Of a stretch of 64,000 nt of DNA, positions 18,061 through 25,594 are shown one piece after another; position 1 is the first letter of the stretch, and the number at the start of each line of letters is the position of its first letter. Origin of the DNA: CBDCME01 sp965218865 (GTDB taxonomy: Bacteria > Pseudomonadota > Alphaproteobacteria > JAAXGF01). Below the pieces are notes generated by a model, which made no database searches, was not told where the DNA came from, and saw only the letters and a program-made list of their open reading frames with translations. Made by a program: the position numbers and the translations under genes. The stretch covers positions 1-64,000 of the forward strand of contig CBDCME010000063.1 of assembly GCA_965218865.1 (NCBI GenBank). The letters run 5' to 3'.

Positions 18061-18885
18061 ATGAGTCGGAAACGAGCGTTTCCGCCCCGCCAGACGGGAA
18101 GGGCGATCGTGTTTGGCGTATGTTGCTTGGTTGGGTTGGCGGCTCCGGCGGGGGCGGAGGACGCGGCGGAAAAGGGGCGCGCCATCGCCGAGGAAACGGA
18201 CCGCCGCGACCGGGGCTGGGGTGACGCTTACACCGAACTCGAAATGGTTCTCGCCAACCGGGCCGGCGAAACCAGCACCCGGAAGCTCAGGATTAGCACC
18301 CTGGAGGTTCTCGAGGCCGGCCGCGGCGATCTGAGCCTGACGGTTTTCGACAACCCCCGCGACATCAAGGGGACGGCCTTTCTTTCCCACACCCGAATAC
18401 TCGAGGCCGACGACCAGTGGCTCTACTTGCCGGCGCTGAAGCGGGTCAAGCGGATCTCCTCGGCGAACAAATCGGGGCCCTTCGTCGGCAGCGAATTCGC
18501 GTACGAGGATCTTCTTTCCCAGGAGGTTGACAAATATACGTACACGTGGCTGCGTGACGAACCGTGCGGCCCGCTCGCCTGTTTCGTGGTCGAAAGAATG
18601 CCGCTCTATCCCCACTCGGGTTATGCGCGCCAGGTCGCCTGGATCGACGCCGAGGCCTATCGCCCCATGCGGATCGATTTTTATGACCGCAAGGATTCGC
18701 TGCTCAAGACGCTTGCCTTTTCCGATTATCGCCAATATCTCGGGCGTTACTGGCGAGCCCATGTTCAAGTCATGGAGAACCATCAATCCGGCAAAAGCAC
18801 GACCCTGGAATTTTTGCGCGTCGAATTCCGGGTCGGGGTCAACCGGAACGACTTCCAACCCCAGCGGCTCAACCGCGCCCGCTAG
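18061..18885 (+). CDS. Outer-membrane lipoprotein-sorting protein (LolA-like)
   Basis: 274-residue exported protein. A signal peptide (VFGVCCLVGLAAPAGA, cleavage ~residue 36) precedes a LolA/LppX-like fold: YTELEMVLANRAGE, LSLTVFDNPRDIKGTAFLSH, WLYLPALKRVKRI, SGPFVGSEFAYEDL. Proteins of this kind usually follow an MMPL transporter in the same operon and are thought to carry a lipid between membranes. Here the transporter lies 4 kb upstream beyond the island. The gene is intact. Confidence 0.88.
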   Translation: MSRKRAFPPRQTGRAIVFGVCCLVGLAAPAGAEDAAEKGRAIAEETDRRDRGWGDAYTELEMVLANRAGETSTRKLRISTLEVLEAGRGDLSLTVFDNPRDIKGTAFLSHTRILEADDQWLYLPALKRVKRISSANKSGPFVGSEFAYEDLLSQEVDKYTYTWLRDEPCGPLACFVVERMPLYPHSGYARQVAWIDAEAYRPMRIDFYDRKDSLLKTLAFSDYRQYLGRYWRAHVQVMENHQSGKSTTLEFLRVEFRVGVNRNDFQPQRLNRAR

Positions 18886-18995
18886 GCCACGCCGATCGCG
18901 GGGGCTAGGCCCGGCGCTCGCCGTCGCCGCCGCTCTTAATTCTTTCTCCGGCCGAGGCCGGCGAATGGGATTTTTCCGGTTCGATCGCGGCCGCC

Positions 18996-20069
18996 GTGCG
19001 GATCTTTCCCAAGTCGGTGGCGTTTCCGGGCCAAAAGGATTCAACGGTCTCTCCCGCGCTCGCGGCCGAACCCGAACTCGTCTTGGAATGGGATGACGAG
19101 CGCCTGACCCTGGCCCCCTTCGTTCGCCTCGACGCCGACGACAACCGGCGCAGCCACGCCGATCTGCGCGAGGCCAACTGGCTCCACCTGGACCAGGACT
19201 GGGAATTGCTCGTGGGCCTGAGCGAAGTCTTCTGGGGTGTCACCGAATCGCGGCATTTGGTCAACATCATCAACCAGACGGACACCGTCGAGGACATTGA
19301 CGAGGAGGACAAGCTCGGTCAACCGATGATTCACTTGGTCTTACAAAGGGACTGGGGCGCCTTGGGCTTTTACGTTCTGCCGGTTTTCCGGGAGCGCACG
19401 TTTGCGGGCAACGACGCGCGTCTGCGCGGCCCGCTGCCGATCGACGACGACGATCCAAGCTACGATTCGGGGGCCGAGGAATTTCACCCCGACGCGGCCC
19501 TGCGCTGGTCCCACGCCTGGGGTGACTGGGACCTCGGCCTGGGCCATTTTCTGGGCACCAGCCGCGAGCCGCGCCTGCGCCTCGGCGCCGCGGGCGGGCG
19601 GGCCGTCCTGGTGCCGCATTACGATCAGATCGACCAGACCGGCGCCGACCTCCAGTACACGACCGGGGCCTGGCTTTTCAAGCTCGAAGCGATCACGCGG
19701 GGTGGTCACGGCGACCGCTTCCAGGCCGCCGTCGGCGGCTTCGAATACACCCGATTCGGACTTTTCGAAAGTACCGCCGACCTCGGATTTCTGGCCGAGT
19801 ATCTCTATGACGGGCGCGATAACGACGATGCCCCGCCGACCTTCGCCGACGACGATCTCTTTTTCGGCGGCCGAGTTACCCTCAACGACGAACAGGACAC
19901 GGCCGTGCTGGTCGGGGCCATCGTCGACCGGGTCGACAAGGGGACCCTGCTTTTCATCGAGGCCGAGCGACGTCTGGGCGAGAGCTGGAAACTGGAGATC
20001 GAAAGCCGCTGGTTCCTCAACGTCGCCGACGACGACTTCCTCACCCTCCGCCTGAGCTGGTTCTTTTGA
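18996..20069 (+). CDS. Putative outer-membrane beta-barrel protein, 5' end damaged
   Basis: Frame ends in SWFF, with a C-terminal Phe typical of barrels. Alternating Asp-rich loops and amphipathic strands (LTLAPFVRLD, WELLVGLSEVFW, WDLGLGHFLGT) fit the barrel that completes MMPL/LolA-like operons. GTG 18996 is only the first in-frame start. The frame is already open from 18906 and reads AEAGEWDFSGSIAAAVR before it. A signal-peptide core (LGPALAVAAAL) lies in another frame at ~18905-18937, so one base seems lost near 18937. Without that repair the protein has no signal peptide. Confidence 0.7.
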   Translation: MRIFPKSVAFPGQKDSTVSPALAAEPELVLEWDDERLTLAPFVRLDADDNRRSHADLREANWLHLDQDWELLVGLSEVFWGVTESRHLVNIINQTDTVEDIDEEDKLGQPMIHLVLQRDWGALGFYVLPVFRERTFAGNDARLRGPLPIDDDDPSYDSGAEEFHPDAALRWSHAWGDWDLGLGHFLGTSREPRLRLGAAGGRAVLVPHYDQIDQTGADLQYTTGAWLFKLEAITRGGHGDRFQAAVGGFEYTRFGLFESTADLGFLAEYLYDGRDNDDAPPTFADDDLFFGGRVTLNDEQDTAVLVGAIVDRVDKGTLLFIEAERRLGESWKLEIESRWFLNVADDDFLTLRLSWFF

Positions 20070-20184
20070 AGCCAAATTTCTCCGTCGAATCGCTTTGGAA
20101 CGGGCCTGGTGATTTGCGACGGCAAGCCGATTGTTGGGCGCGCAGGTGACGGAGCCGATACGCGCACGCGCAATTGCTAAAGAT

Positions 20185-20305
20185 CCCAGCTGGAACAGCG
20201 TGTCGAAGAGCGTCCTGCGGAATTAAAAAAACCGAGGAAAAGCTTCGTCAGGCACAAAGACTGGAGGCTGTTGGAATTCTGGCCGGCGGCGTGGCCCACG
20301 AAATC
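20185..20305 (+). pseudogene. Histidine-kinase fragment
   Basis: A scrap of a sensor kinase: QLEQRVEERPAELKK in one frame, then, after loss of one A in the A7 tract (20225-20231), EEKLRQAQRLEAVGILAGG and VAHE. This is the linker coiled coil and the phosphoacceptor His region of a HisKA domain. Everything upstream and downstream is missing; the downstream border is the inverted-repeat element at 20306. Confidence 0.75.
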
Positions 20306-20781
20306 CGGGGACAGTTTCTAATTTTTAAGAAGCTAAACGTATTCCTTTGTCGGATCTTTCAGGCCAACGCGGGGGGTCGGCGCAAAGGATTCGATTCGCG
20401 GGTTTCCAACTTGGGGAGATCACGGCGCGAGGTGTACGGGGCCGCTGGCGAGGGCCGACCTTCCTCGGGTGCGTTATTGGACTCGAAGGACGGTGAGAAT
20501 GCACGATCGCCCGACGGGGGACGTTCGATCAAGCCCCTGGCGCGGAAGTGGTGGCAAAATCGGATTGTCTGTTCCTCCAAAAATCTTACAGTCTGTTCGA
20601 AAACTCGCGGCGCCGGCGCTGGCCCCCTCCCGGCCACCGACGAGAGGTTGCTGTTATGGGTGGCCGGGAGGGGGCAGCGCCGGAACAGACGCAAAAAATG
20701 CGCGTCCGCGCATTTTCGAACAGGTGCGGCTGGAAAGTATTATAGGATTCGCCTAACTCATAAATAGATAAACTGTCCCCG
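20306..20781. mobile_element. 476-bp element bounded by perfect 12-bp inverted repeats
   Basis: CGGGGACAGTTT (20306-20317) and its exact complement AAACTGTCCCCG (20770-20781) enclose 476 bp with no credible gene. It carries one copy of the ~135-bp palindromic repeat. The left end cuts the histidine-kinase scrap. Size and structure suggest a non-autonomous, MITE-like element. I see no target duplication. Confidence 0.5.
20589..20723. repeat. Palindromic interspersed repeat, copy a
   Basis: Outer arms CTGTTCGAAAAC and TTTTCGAACAG enclose an inner palindrome (CCCCCTCCCGGCCAC / GTGGCCGGGAGGGGG) and a third small hairpin ATGCGCG-TC-CGCGCAT. The structure is shared with 21563-21699, 36758-36888 and 55711-55842. 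Confidence 0.85.
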
Positions 20782-20985
20782 TATTATGTCCGCGTATTAT
20801 GAGGCCTCGGGAGTGGGCTCGAGACGTGGATCCAGCGACTCACATCAAAAGATGAGGCGTTCTATTGTTTTCGAAGAACGACCGAGGTTATCTGGAATTT
20901 CCCGGCTTCAGCCAATCCGCCCGCGTCATCGGGGACATCCCAATCAAGACTCGGCGCCTACGCGACAGAACGTAGGGAGATGACG

Positions 20986-21402
20986 ATGTTGGGGACAAAA
21001 ACGTCGCTGTCACAGCTCATATTCAGTACCATTATTCCTGGATTGTTTTTGGCTGGCTGTTGTTGTGAGCCGCCCATCATTCTGCCCTCGGAACGGGTAG
21101 AAATCCAACCACCCACATATCGTTCCCTCGCGGCCTGTGAAGCCCAGGTAAATTCGGGCGCCGGTTCGTGCGTTTCCTCGAATGACCAAATCCAATACGA
21201 GACGCAAAGTCATACTGGTGCATGTGAAACCTATTGTCGGTATTGCACGGACGGTACCGAAACCAAGGAATGCATCGCCAGCGTTACGCCTTTGAATGTC
21301 AACGTCGCCGCGCGTTGCGAGCTCGATCCCGAAACCGATTTATATTCCGTGTCTTGTCCACCGGTGCGGCCGCGATGTGAGTGCACGTGCCCGCTGACGT
21401 GA
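20986..21402 (+). CDS. Small cysteine-rich lipoprotein
   Basis: 138-residue predicted lipoprotein of unknown function. Signal sequence LIFSTIIPGLFLAGC ends in a lipobox with C25 as the lipidated residue, followed by CC. The mature part has about ten more cysteines, clustered as CETYCRYC and CECTC near the end, suggesting disulfides or metal binding outside the inner membrane. AGGGAG six bases before ATG 20986 favours it over ATG 20980. No family recognised. Confidence 0.7.
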   Translation: MLGTKTSLSQLIFSTIIPGLFLAGCCCEPPIILPSERVEIQPPTYRSLAACEAQVNSGAGSCVSSNDQIQYETQSHTGACETYCRYCTDGTETKECIASVTPLNVNVAARCELDPETDLYSVSCPPVRPRCECTCPLT

Positions 21403-22022
21403 GGTTTTTGGGGGGCCGTTTTCGTTAGCCAACATATTCGCCGGATTGGGTTCGGAATCCGGCGTGGGGATCTCGTTCTCCCGACCCCCGTCTCGGGGTG
21501 AGCCCTCGCGCGTGGTATTCGGGAGTTCAATTTGACGAAATTGCGCCCCCCGCGGTTTTAATGTCCGTTCGAAAATGCGCGCCCGTGCATTTTTGCGTCT
21601 GTCCTGGCCCTCTCCCCCTCCCGGCCACCCCTAGGCGTATGCTGATATGGGTGGCCGGGAGGGGGAGAGGGCCGGCGCCGCGAGTTTTCGAACAGACTGT
21701 TGGTAGGGGCAAGACAAGGCGGCACGGAGACGGAATTTGACGGGAATCCAGTCGGAATCTCGGTTTCGGACGTTGCTCCCGCGCCAGGACAGACCTCGGA
21801 TTTTTTCGGGACGCTCTGGCCGGCCACATTGCGCCGAAGAGGCAATCCTTAAAAAGAAATAACGGGCTGGTGATGGTTATGTAAGGCGCCGCCGCCGTAA
21901 GTTTGCCTCGCGAAGTCGCCTCGACCGCAAGAACGAGGTTGTCGAGTTCTCGAATGAGGTGATGGCAATGGGCGTCGTGCGGCGGCCGGTGTCTCCCCAG
22001 GGCAGACGAAAGGAGCAAAGGA
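21403..22022. other. Intergenic stretch with repeat copy b
   Basis: 620 bp without a supported gene. The only structure seen is palindromic repeat copy b at 21563-21699. The last ~100 bp should hold the promoter of the surface-antigen gene (AAAGGAGCAAAGG just before its ATG). Confidence 0.5.
21563..21699. repeat. Palindromic interspersed repeat, copy b
   Basis: Same modules as copy a but in inverted order: GTTCGAAAATGCGCG first, the inner palindrome GGCCCTCTCCCCCTCC / GGGTGGCCGGGAGGGG, then GAGTTTTCGAACAGACTG. The inverted module order means it is inserted in the opposite orientation to copies a and c. Confidence 0.85.
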
Positions 22023-22502
22023 ATGAAAAGGATCGCGCGCATTCTCACGGCGGTGGCCTTGGCCACCGGCTTGTCGGCGTGTTACGCCACCGGGCACGGG
22101 CCGAAGACGACGATCGGGACCCTCGCCGGGGCGGGAACCGGGGCTGCCCTGGGCGCCCAAATCGGCAGCGGTGACGGGAAACTCTTCGCCGTCGGTGCTG
22201 GAACGCTCATCGGCGCGATGATCGGCCACGGCATCGGACGTTCGCTCGACGAGGCCGACCAGCGGGCGATCTACAACACGACCCACCAATCCCTCGAATA
22301 CAATCCCGATCACCAGACCCGGCAATGGCGAAATCCGAATACCGGCCACCACGGGCGGGTGACGCCGAGGCGGACCTACCGGAACTCGCGCGGTTTCGAT
22401 TGTCGCGAGTTCGAGCAGTCGATCTTTGTCGACGGCCGGCACGAAAGCGTCATCGGAACGGCTTGCCGCAACCGCGACGGCACCTGGCGGATCGTCGGCT
22501 AG
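22023..22502 (+). CDS. 17-kDa surface-antigen-like lipoprotein
   Basis: 159-residue outer-membrane lipoprotein of the Rickettsia 17-kDa antigen type. The signal peptide has lipobox GLSAC (C20). A glycine-zipper segment of alternating GAGTGAALGAQIGSG and AGTLIGAMIGHGIGRSL (residues ~36-78) is followed by the conserved SLDEADQRAIYNTT and the C-terminal domain RGFDCREFEQ to ACRNRDGTWRIV. Relatives include SlyB-like proteins. The stop TAG spans the left border of the IS1634 element, but excision would leave the same stop. Confidence 0.9.
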   Translation: MKRIARILTAVALATGLSACYATGHGPKTTIGTLAGAGTGAALGAQIGSGDGKLFAVGAGTLIGAMIGHGIGRSLDEADQRAIYNTTHQSLEYNPDHQTRQWRNPNTGHHGRVTPRRTYRNSRGFDCREFEQSIFVDGRHESVIGTACRNRDGTWRIVG

Positions 22503-24426
22503 CCCAACTTCCTTGGAGAATTGGGAGATTTTCGGTAATGGGGTGGTTTTTCGGGGAGCGGGGTCGGAAAAGGCCAGCAAAATCAATGGGTGGGGCCGCG
22601 CGAGCCGTCGCTACAAGGACAAGACCTACACCAACTATGTCCTCGTCGAATCGGTCAGGACGCCTAAGGGTCCGCGCCAGAAGACCGTCTGCTCGCTCGG
22701 GGACCTCTCACCGCGGCCGCGCGCCGAGTGGCTCAAGCTTGCCCATAAGATCGAAGACGCCCTCGCGGGCCAGGGCGAGCTGCTTGAAGACACGTCCGAT
22801 CCCGAAGTCGCCGAGATCGTCGCCAAGGCGAGAGCGCGCCAGCGGCGCGGCGCGGCAAAGCCGAGACGATCGCCCTCGATCCCGCGCGCGTGACCACCGA
22901 GCGTCACCGCGCGGCCGGGCCCGTGCACGTCGGCTATCAATTATGGCGCCGCTTGGGTCTCGACGACATCCTCTCCGAGCTCGGCCTCGACGAGCGGGCA
23001 ACTCACCTGCGCCATGGTCCTCAACCGCCTCGTCGCGCCGGCGTCCGAGCACGCCATGCCGGGTTGGTTCCGCACCAGTGCACTTGACGACATCCTCGGC
23101 CTCGATCTCGAGCAGATCAGCGAGGATCCCCTCTACGCTAACATGGACAAACTCTACCCGCAGCGCGCCGCCATCGAGGCGGCCCTGGCCGCGCGCGAGC
23201 GCTCGCTCTTCAATCTCGACGCCGGCATCTACCTCTACGATCTGTCCTCGACCTACTTCGAGGGCCAGGCGCTCGCCAAGGCCAAGCGCGGCTATTCACG
23301 CGACAAGCGGGGCGACTGCAAACAGGTCCTCCTCGCTCTCGTGCTTGGCCGCGAGGGCTTCCCCCTCGCCCATGAAGTCTTGAGCGTCCAGGATAGATCC
23401 ACCCTCGGCGCCATGCTCGACCGACTCGCCAAGCGCGTCGGCCTCAAGGAGGGCCAGACCGTGCTCGTCGACCGCGGCATGGCCCATGACGAGAACCTGG
23501 CCGAGCTGCGCGCCCGGGGACTCCACTATATCGTCGCCAGCCGCCAGCCCGAGCGTGACCAGTGGCTCGCCGCATACGCCGAGGCCGAGGGCTTCGTCGA
23601 GGTCCCGCGTCAGACCTCGCCGCGCAACCCCCATCAGAAGAAGACCCCGGTCAAGGCCGAGCGCCGGGGCAAGACAACCTACGTGCTTTGCCACAGCGAG
23701 GCCCGGAGCGCCAAGGACCGCGCCATCCGCGAAAAACAGGAGGCCCGCCTCCAAGCCGATCTCGACCGCCTGGCCCAGCGTATCGCCAAAGGCCGGCTGA
23801 AAAACCCGCTCAAGATCGGCGAGGCCATCGGCCGGCTCAAGGAGTGCTACCCGCGCGTCGCCCGCTACTACGTTATCGACCCCTGAGAGCAAGCGCCTCA
23901 CCAGGCAACTCGATGCCCAAAGACGCACCAAGGCGCTCGACGGCTGCTACCTGCTCAAGACCGATCGCTCGGACCTCGATCCGGAAGAGGTCTGGCACAC
24001 CTACACCTTGCTCACCCGGGTCGAAAACGCCTTTAGAAACATCAAGAGCCCGCTCGCCGTGCGACCCATCTTCCATCAGATCGAGCGCCGCGTGGACACC
24101 CACATCTTCCTTGCCGTGCTCGCCTATCACCTCCTGGTTGCGATCGAGAAAACCCTGCCAGGATGTTCACACCTCCTGGGCGAGTCTCCGCGAGAGCCTG
24201 AGCAGCCACCAAACCTGCACCGTCGTCCTGCCCACGAGCAACGGCGAGACCTTGCGCATCCGCCAAGCCTCCACCCCCGAGCCCGAGCACTGCGAGACCT
24301 ACCGCCTGCTCGACATCCCCGAACGCATCATGGCCCCCAAACGAACCGGGGGGAGCCTGAAGTAGTGACGAAAAAATAGCTCAACCAAATACCACGATTC
24401 TACCCCGCAGAATAAGGAAGTTGGGC
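22502..24426 (+). mobile_element. IS1634-family insertion sequence, decayed
   Basis: Ends GCCCAACTTCCTT (22502-22514) and its complement AAGGAAGTTGGGC (24414-24426) are perfect 13-bp inverted repeats, with TA on each side (22500-22501, 24427-24428). The element contains only the broken transposase gene below. Confidence 0.8.
22537..24365 (+). pseudogene. IS1634-family transposase with at least four frameshifts
   Basis: The transposase is readable across frames. KDKTYTNYVLVESV to ~22858; then AETIALDPARVTTERHRAAG to ~23000; then LTCAMVLNRLVAP through YLYDLSSTYFEG (first acidic motif) and LVDRGMAHDENL to YYVIDP; then from 23887 ESKRLTRQLD to RVENAFRNIKSPLAVRPIFH; and after ~24160 WASLRESLSSH to the end. 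Lesions lie near 22858, 23000, 23884 and 24160. It cannot make a functional enzyme. Confidence 0.9.
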
Positions 24427-24530
24427 TAGTGCATCGACCCAAACGGAGGCGACAGCCGAAGTTTGGAAAGTTGATGCATCGACAAAGGCCTGGTGCACGG
24501 GGGCGTGAACGAAGTGAATGCGCCGGTGCA

Positions 24531-25469
24531 CTAGGTGCGTTCGTTCCAGTACGCCAACATTTTTTTGCGCTGTTTGGCGTCGGGCAGACGGCCTCGACCG
24601 GCGGCCATGTTGTCCAACACGTGTTCGGTTCGAATCGTCGCCGGGGTCACGCAGGTCACCGCGGGATGGGAAAGAATGAACTTGAGGAAGAATTGGGCCC
24701 AGCTCGCGCAGTCGAATTCGGTTGCCCATTCCGGCAGCGGATCATGGCGCAGCGAGTCGAAGACCGCCCCTCCGACGAAGGGCCGGCCGACGATGACCGC
24801 GACTCCCTTGTCCGCCGCCAACGGCAGAACACGGTCGGCCGCGGCCGGAAGCGAGATCGAATAAATCAATTGCACGAAATCGAGGGTTTCGCTCTCGATC
24901 GCTTCCGCGATTCCGTCGAGACCCTCGACCGCGTGGTGGGTCACTCCGATATAACGGATTTTTCCCTCGTCCTTCCACGACCTGAGAACCGGCAAATTGG
25001 CCCGCCAGTTCAACAGGTCCTGGACCTGGACCAAATCCACCCGCTCGGCGCGCAGCTGTTGAAGCGAGCGCTCGAGTCCCCTGACCGCGCGGTCGGGGTC
25101 GTCGACCGAAATCTTGGTGCTCAGGAAGACTTCGGATTGGGCTCCCAGTTCGAGCAGAAGATCGCCCAACACCTGCTCCGCGCGCCCGTACAATGGCGAC
25201 GAATCAATCACCTTGCCGCCCTGGTCGAGGGTCAGGCGCAGGACATCGCGTCGCTTCGCCCGCACTTCCAACCCCTGCCCGACATTGAAGGTGCGCCAGG
25301 TACTGAGGCCGATCACCGGCAGCGTTTCGCCGCTACTCGGTATCGGGCGCGTAATCATCCCTTCTTGCGCGCCGAGCGGCCGGCCCAAGGCAAGGGTCGC
25401 GCCCGCGACCGCGGCCAAACGCAGAAATTCCCCTCGCGTCACGTATCCGAATTGCGACTTCGCCGACAT
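24531..25469 (-). CDS. Aldo/keto reductase, exported-type N-terminus
   Basis: 312-residue TIM-barrel reductase. Catalytic Asp/Tyr are seen in VIDSSPLYGRAEQ and Lys in LSTKIS. The position usually held by the catalytic His reads VQVQD instead of the common VHN, so activity may differ. A hydrophobic N-terminus (GEFLRLAAVAGATLALGRPL) resembles a Tat signal but has TRGEF in place of twin arginine. Start ATG 25469 follows GGGAGGGAAAGG. Substrate unknown. An imperfect hairpin (24490-24535) lies just past the stop. Confidence 0.85.
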   Translation of the reverse strand: MSAKSQFGYVTRGEFLRLAAVAGATLALGRPLGAQEGMITRPIPSSGETLPVIGLSTWRTFNVGQGLEVRAKRRDVLRLTLDQGGKVIDSSPLYGRAEQVLGDLLLELGAQSEVFLSTKISVDDPDRAVRGLERSLQQLRAERVDLVQVQDLLNWRANLPVLRSWKDEGKIRYIGVTHHAVEGLDGIAEAIESETLDFVQLIYSISLPAAADRVLPLAADKGVAVIVGRPFVGGAVFDSLRHDPLPEWATEFDCASWAQFFLKFILSHPAVTCVTPATIRTEHVLDNMAAGRGRLPDAKQRKKMLAYWNERT

Positions 25470-25594
25470 CACCTTTCCCTCCCCCAATCCCCCAATCCGC
25501 AGAAATCCTGGCGAGTATAGTCCTTGCCGACCCGTTCGCCTATCGGAAGCCCGTCGCCGCCACCGGAGCGGCCTCGGCCACCACGAATTCAGGT

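Noticed and set aside
20174..20767. 197-codon frame containing a kinase-like segment
   Set aside because: Only ~40 codons match a HisKA region; the rest is the inverted-repeat element and palindrome. Treated as a scrap, not a gene.
24429..25520. Plus-strand frame of 363 codons over the aldo/keto reductase
   Set aside because: Complement of a well-supported reductase gene with no motif of its own.
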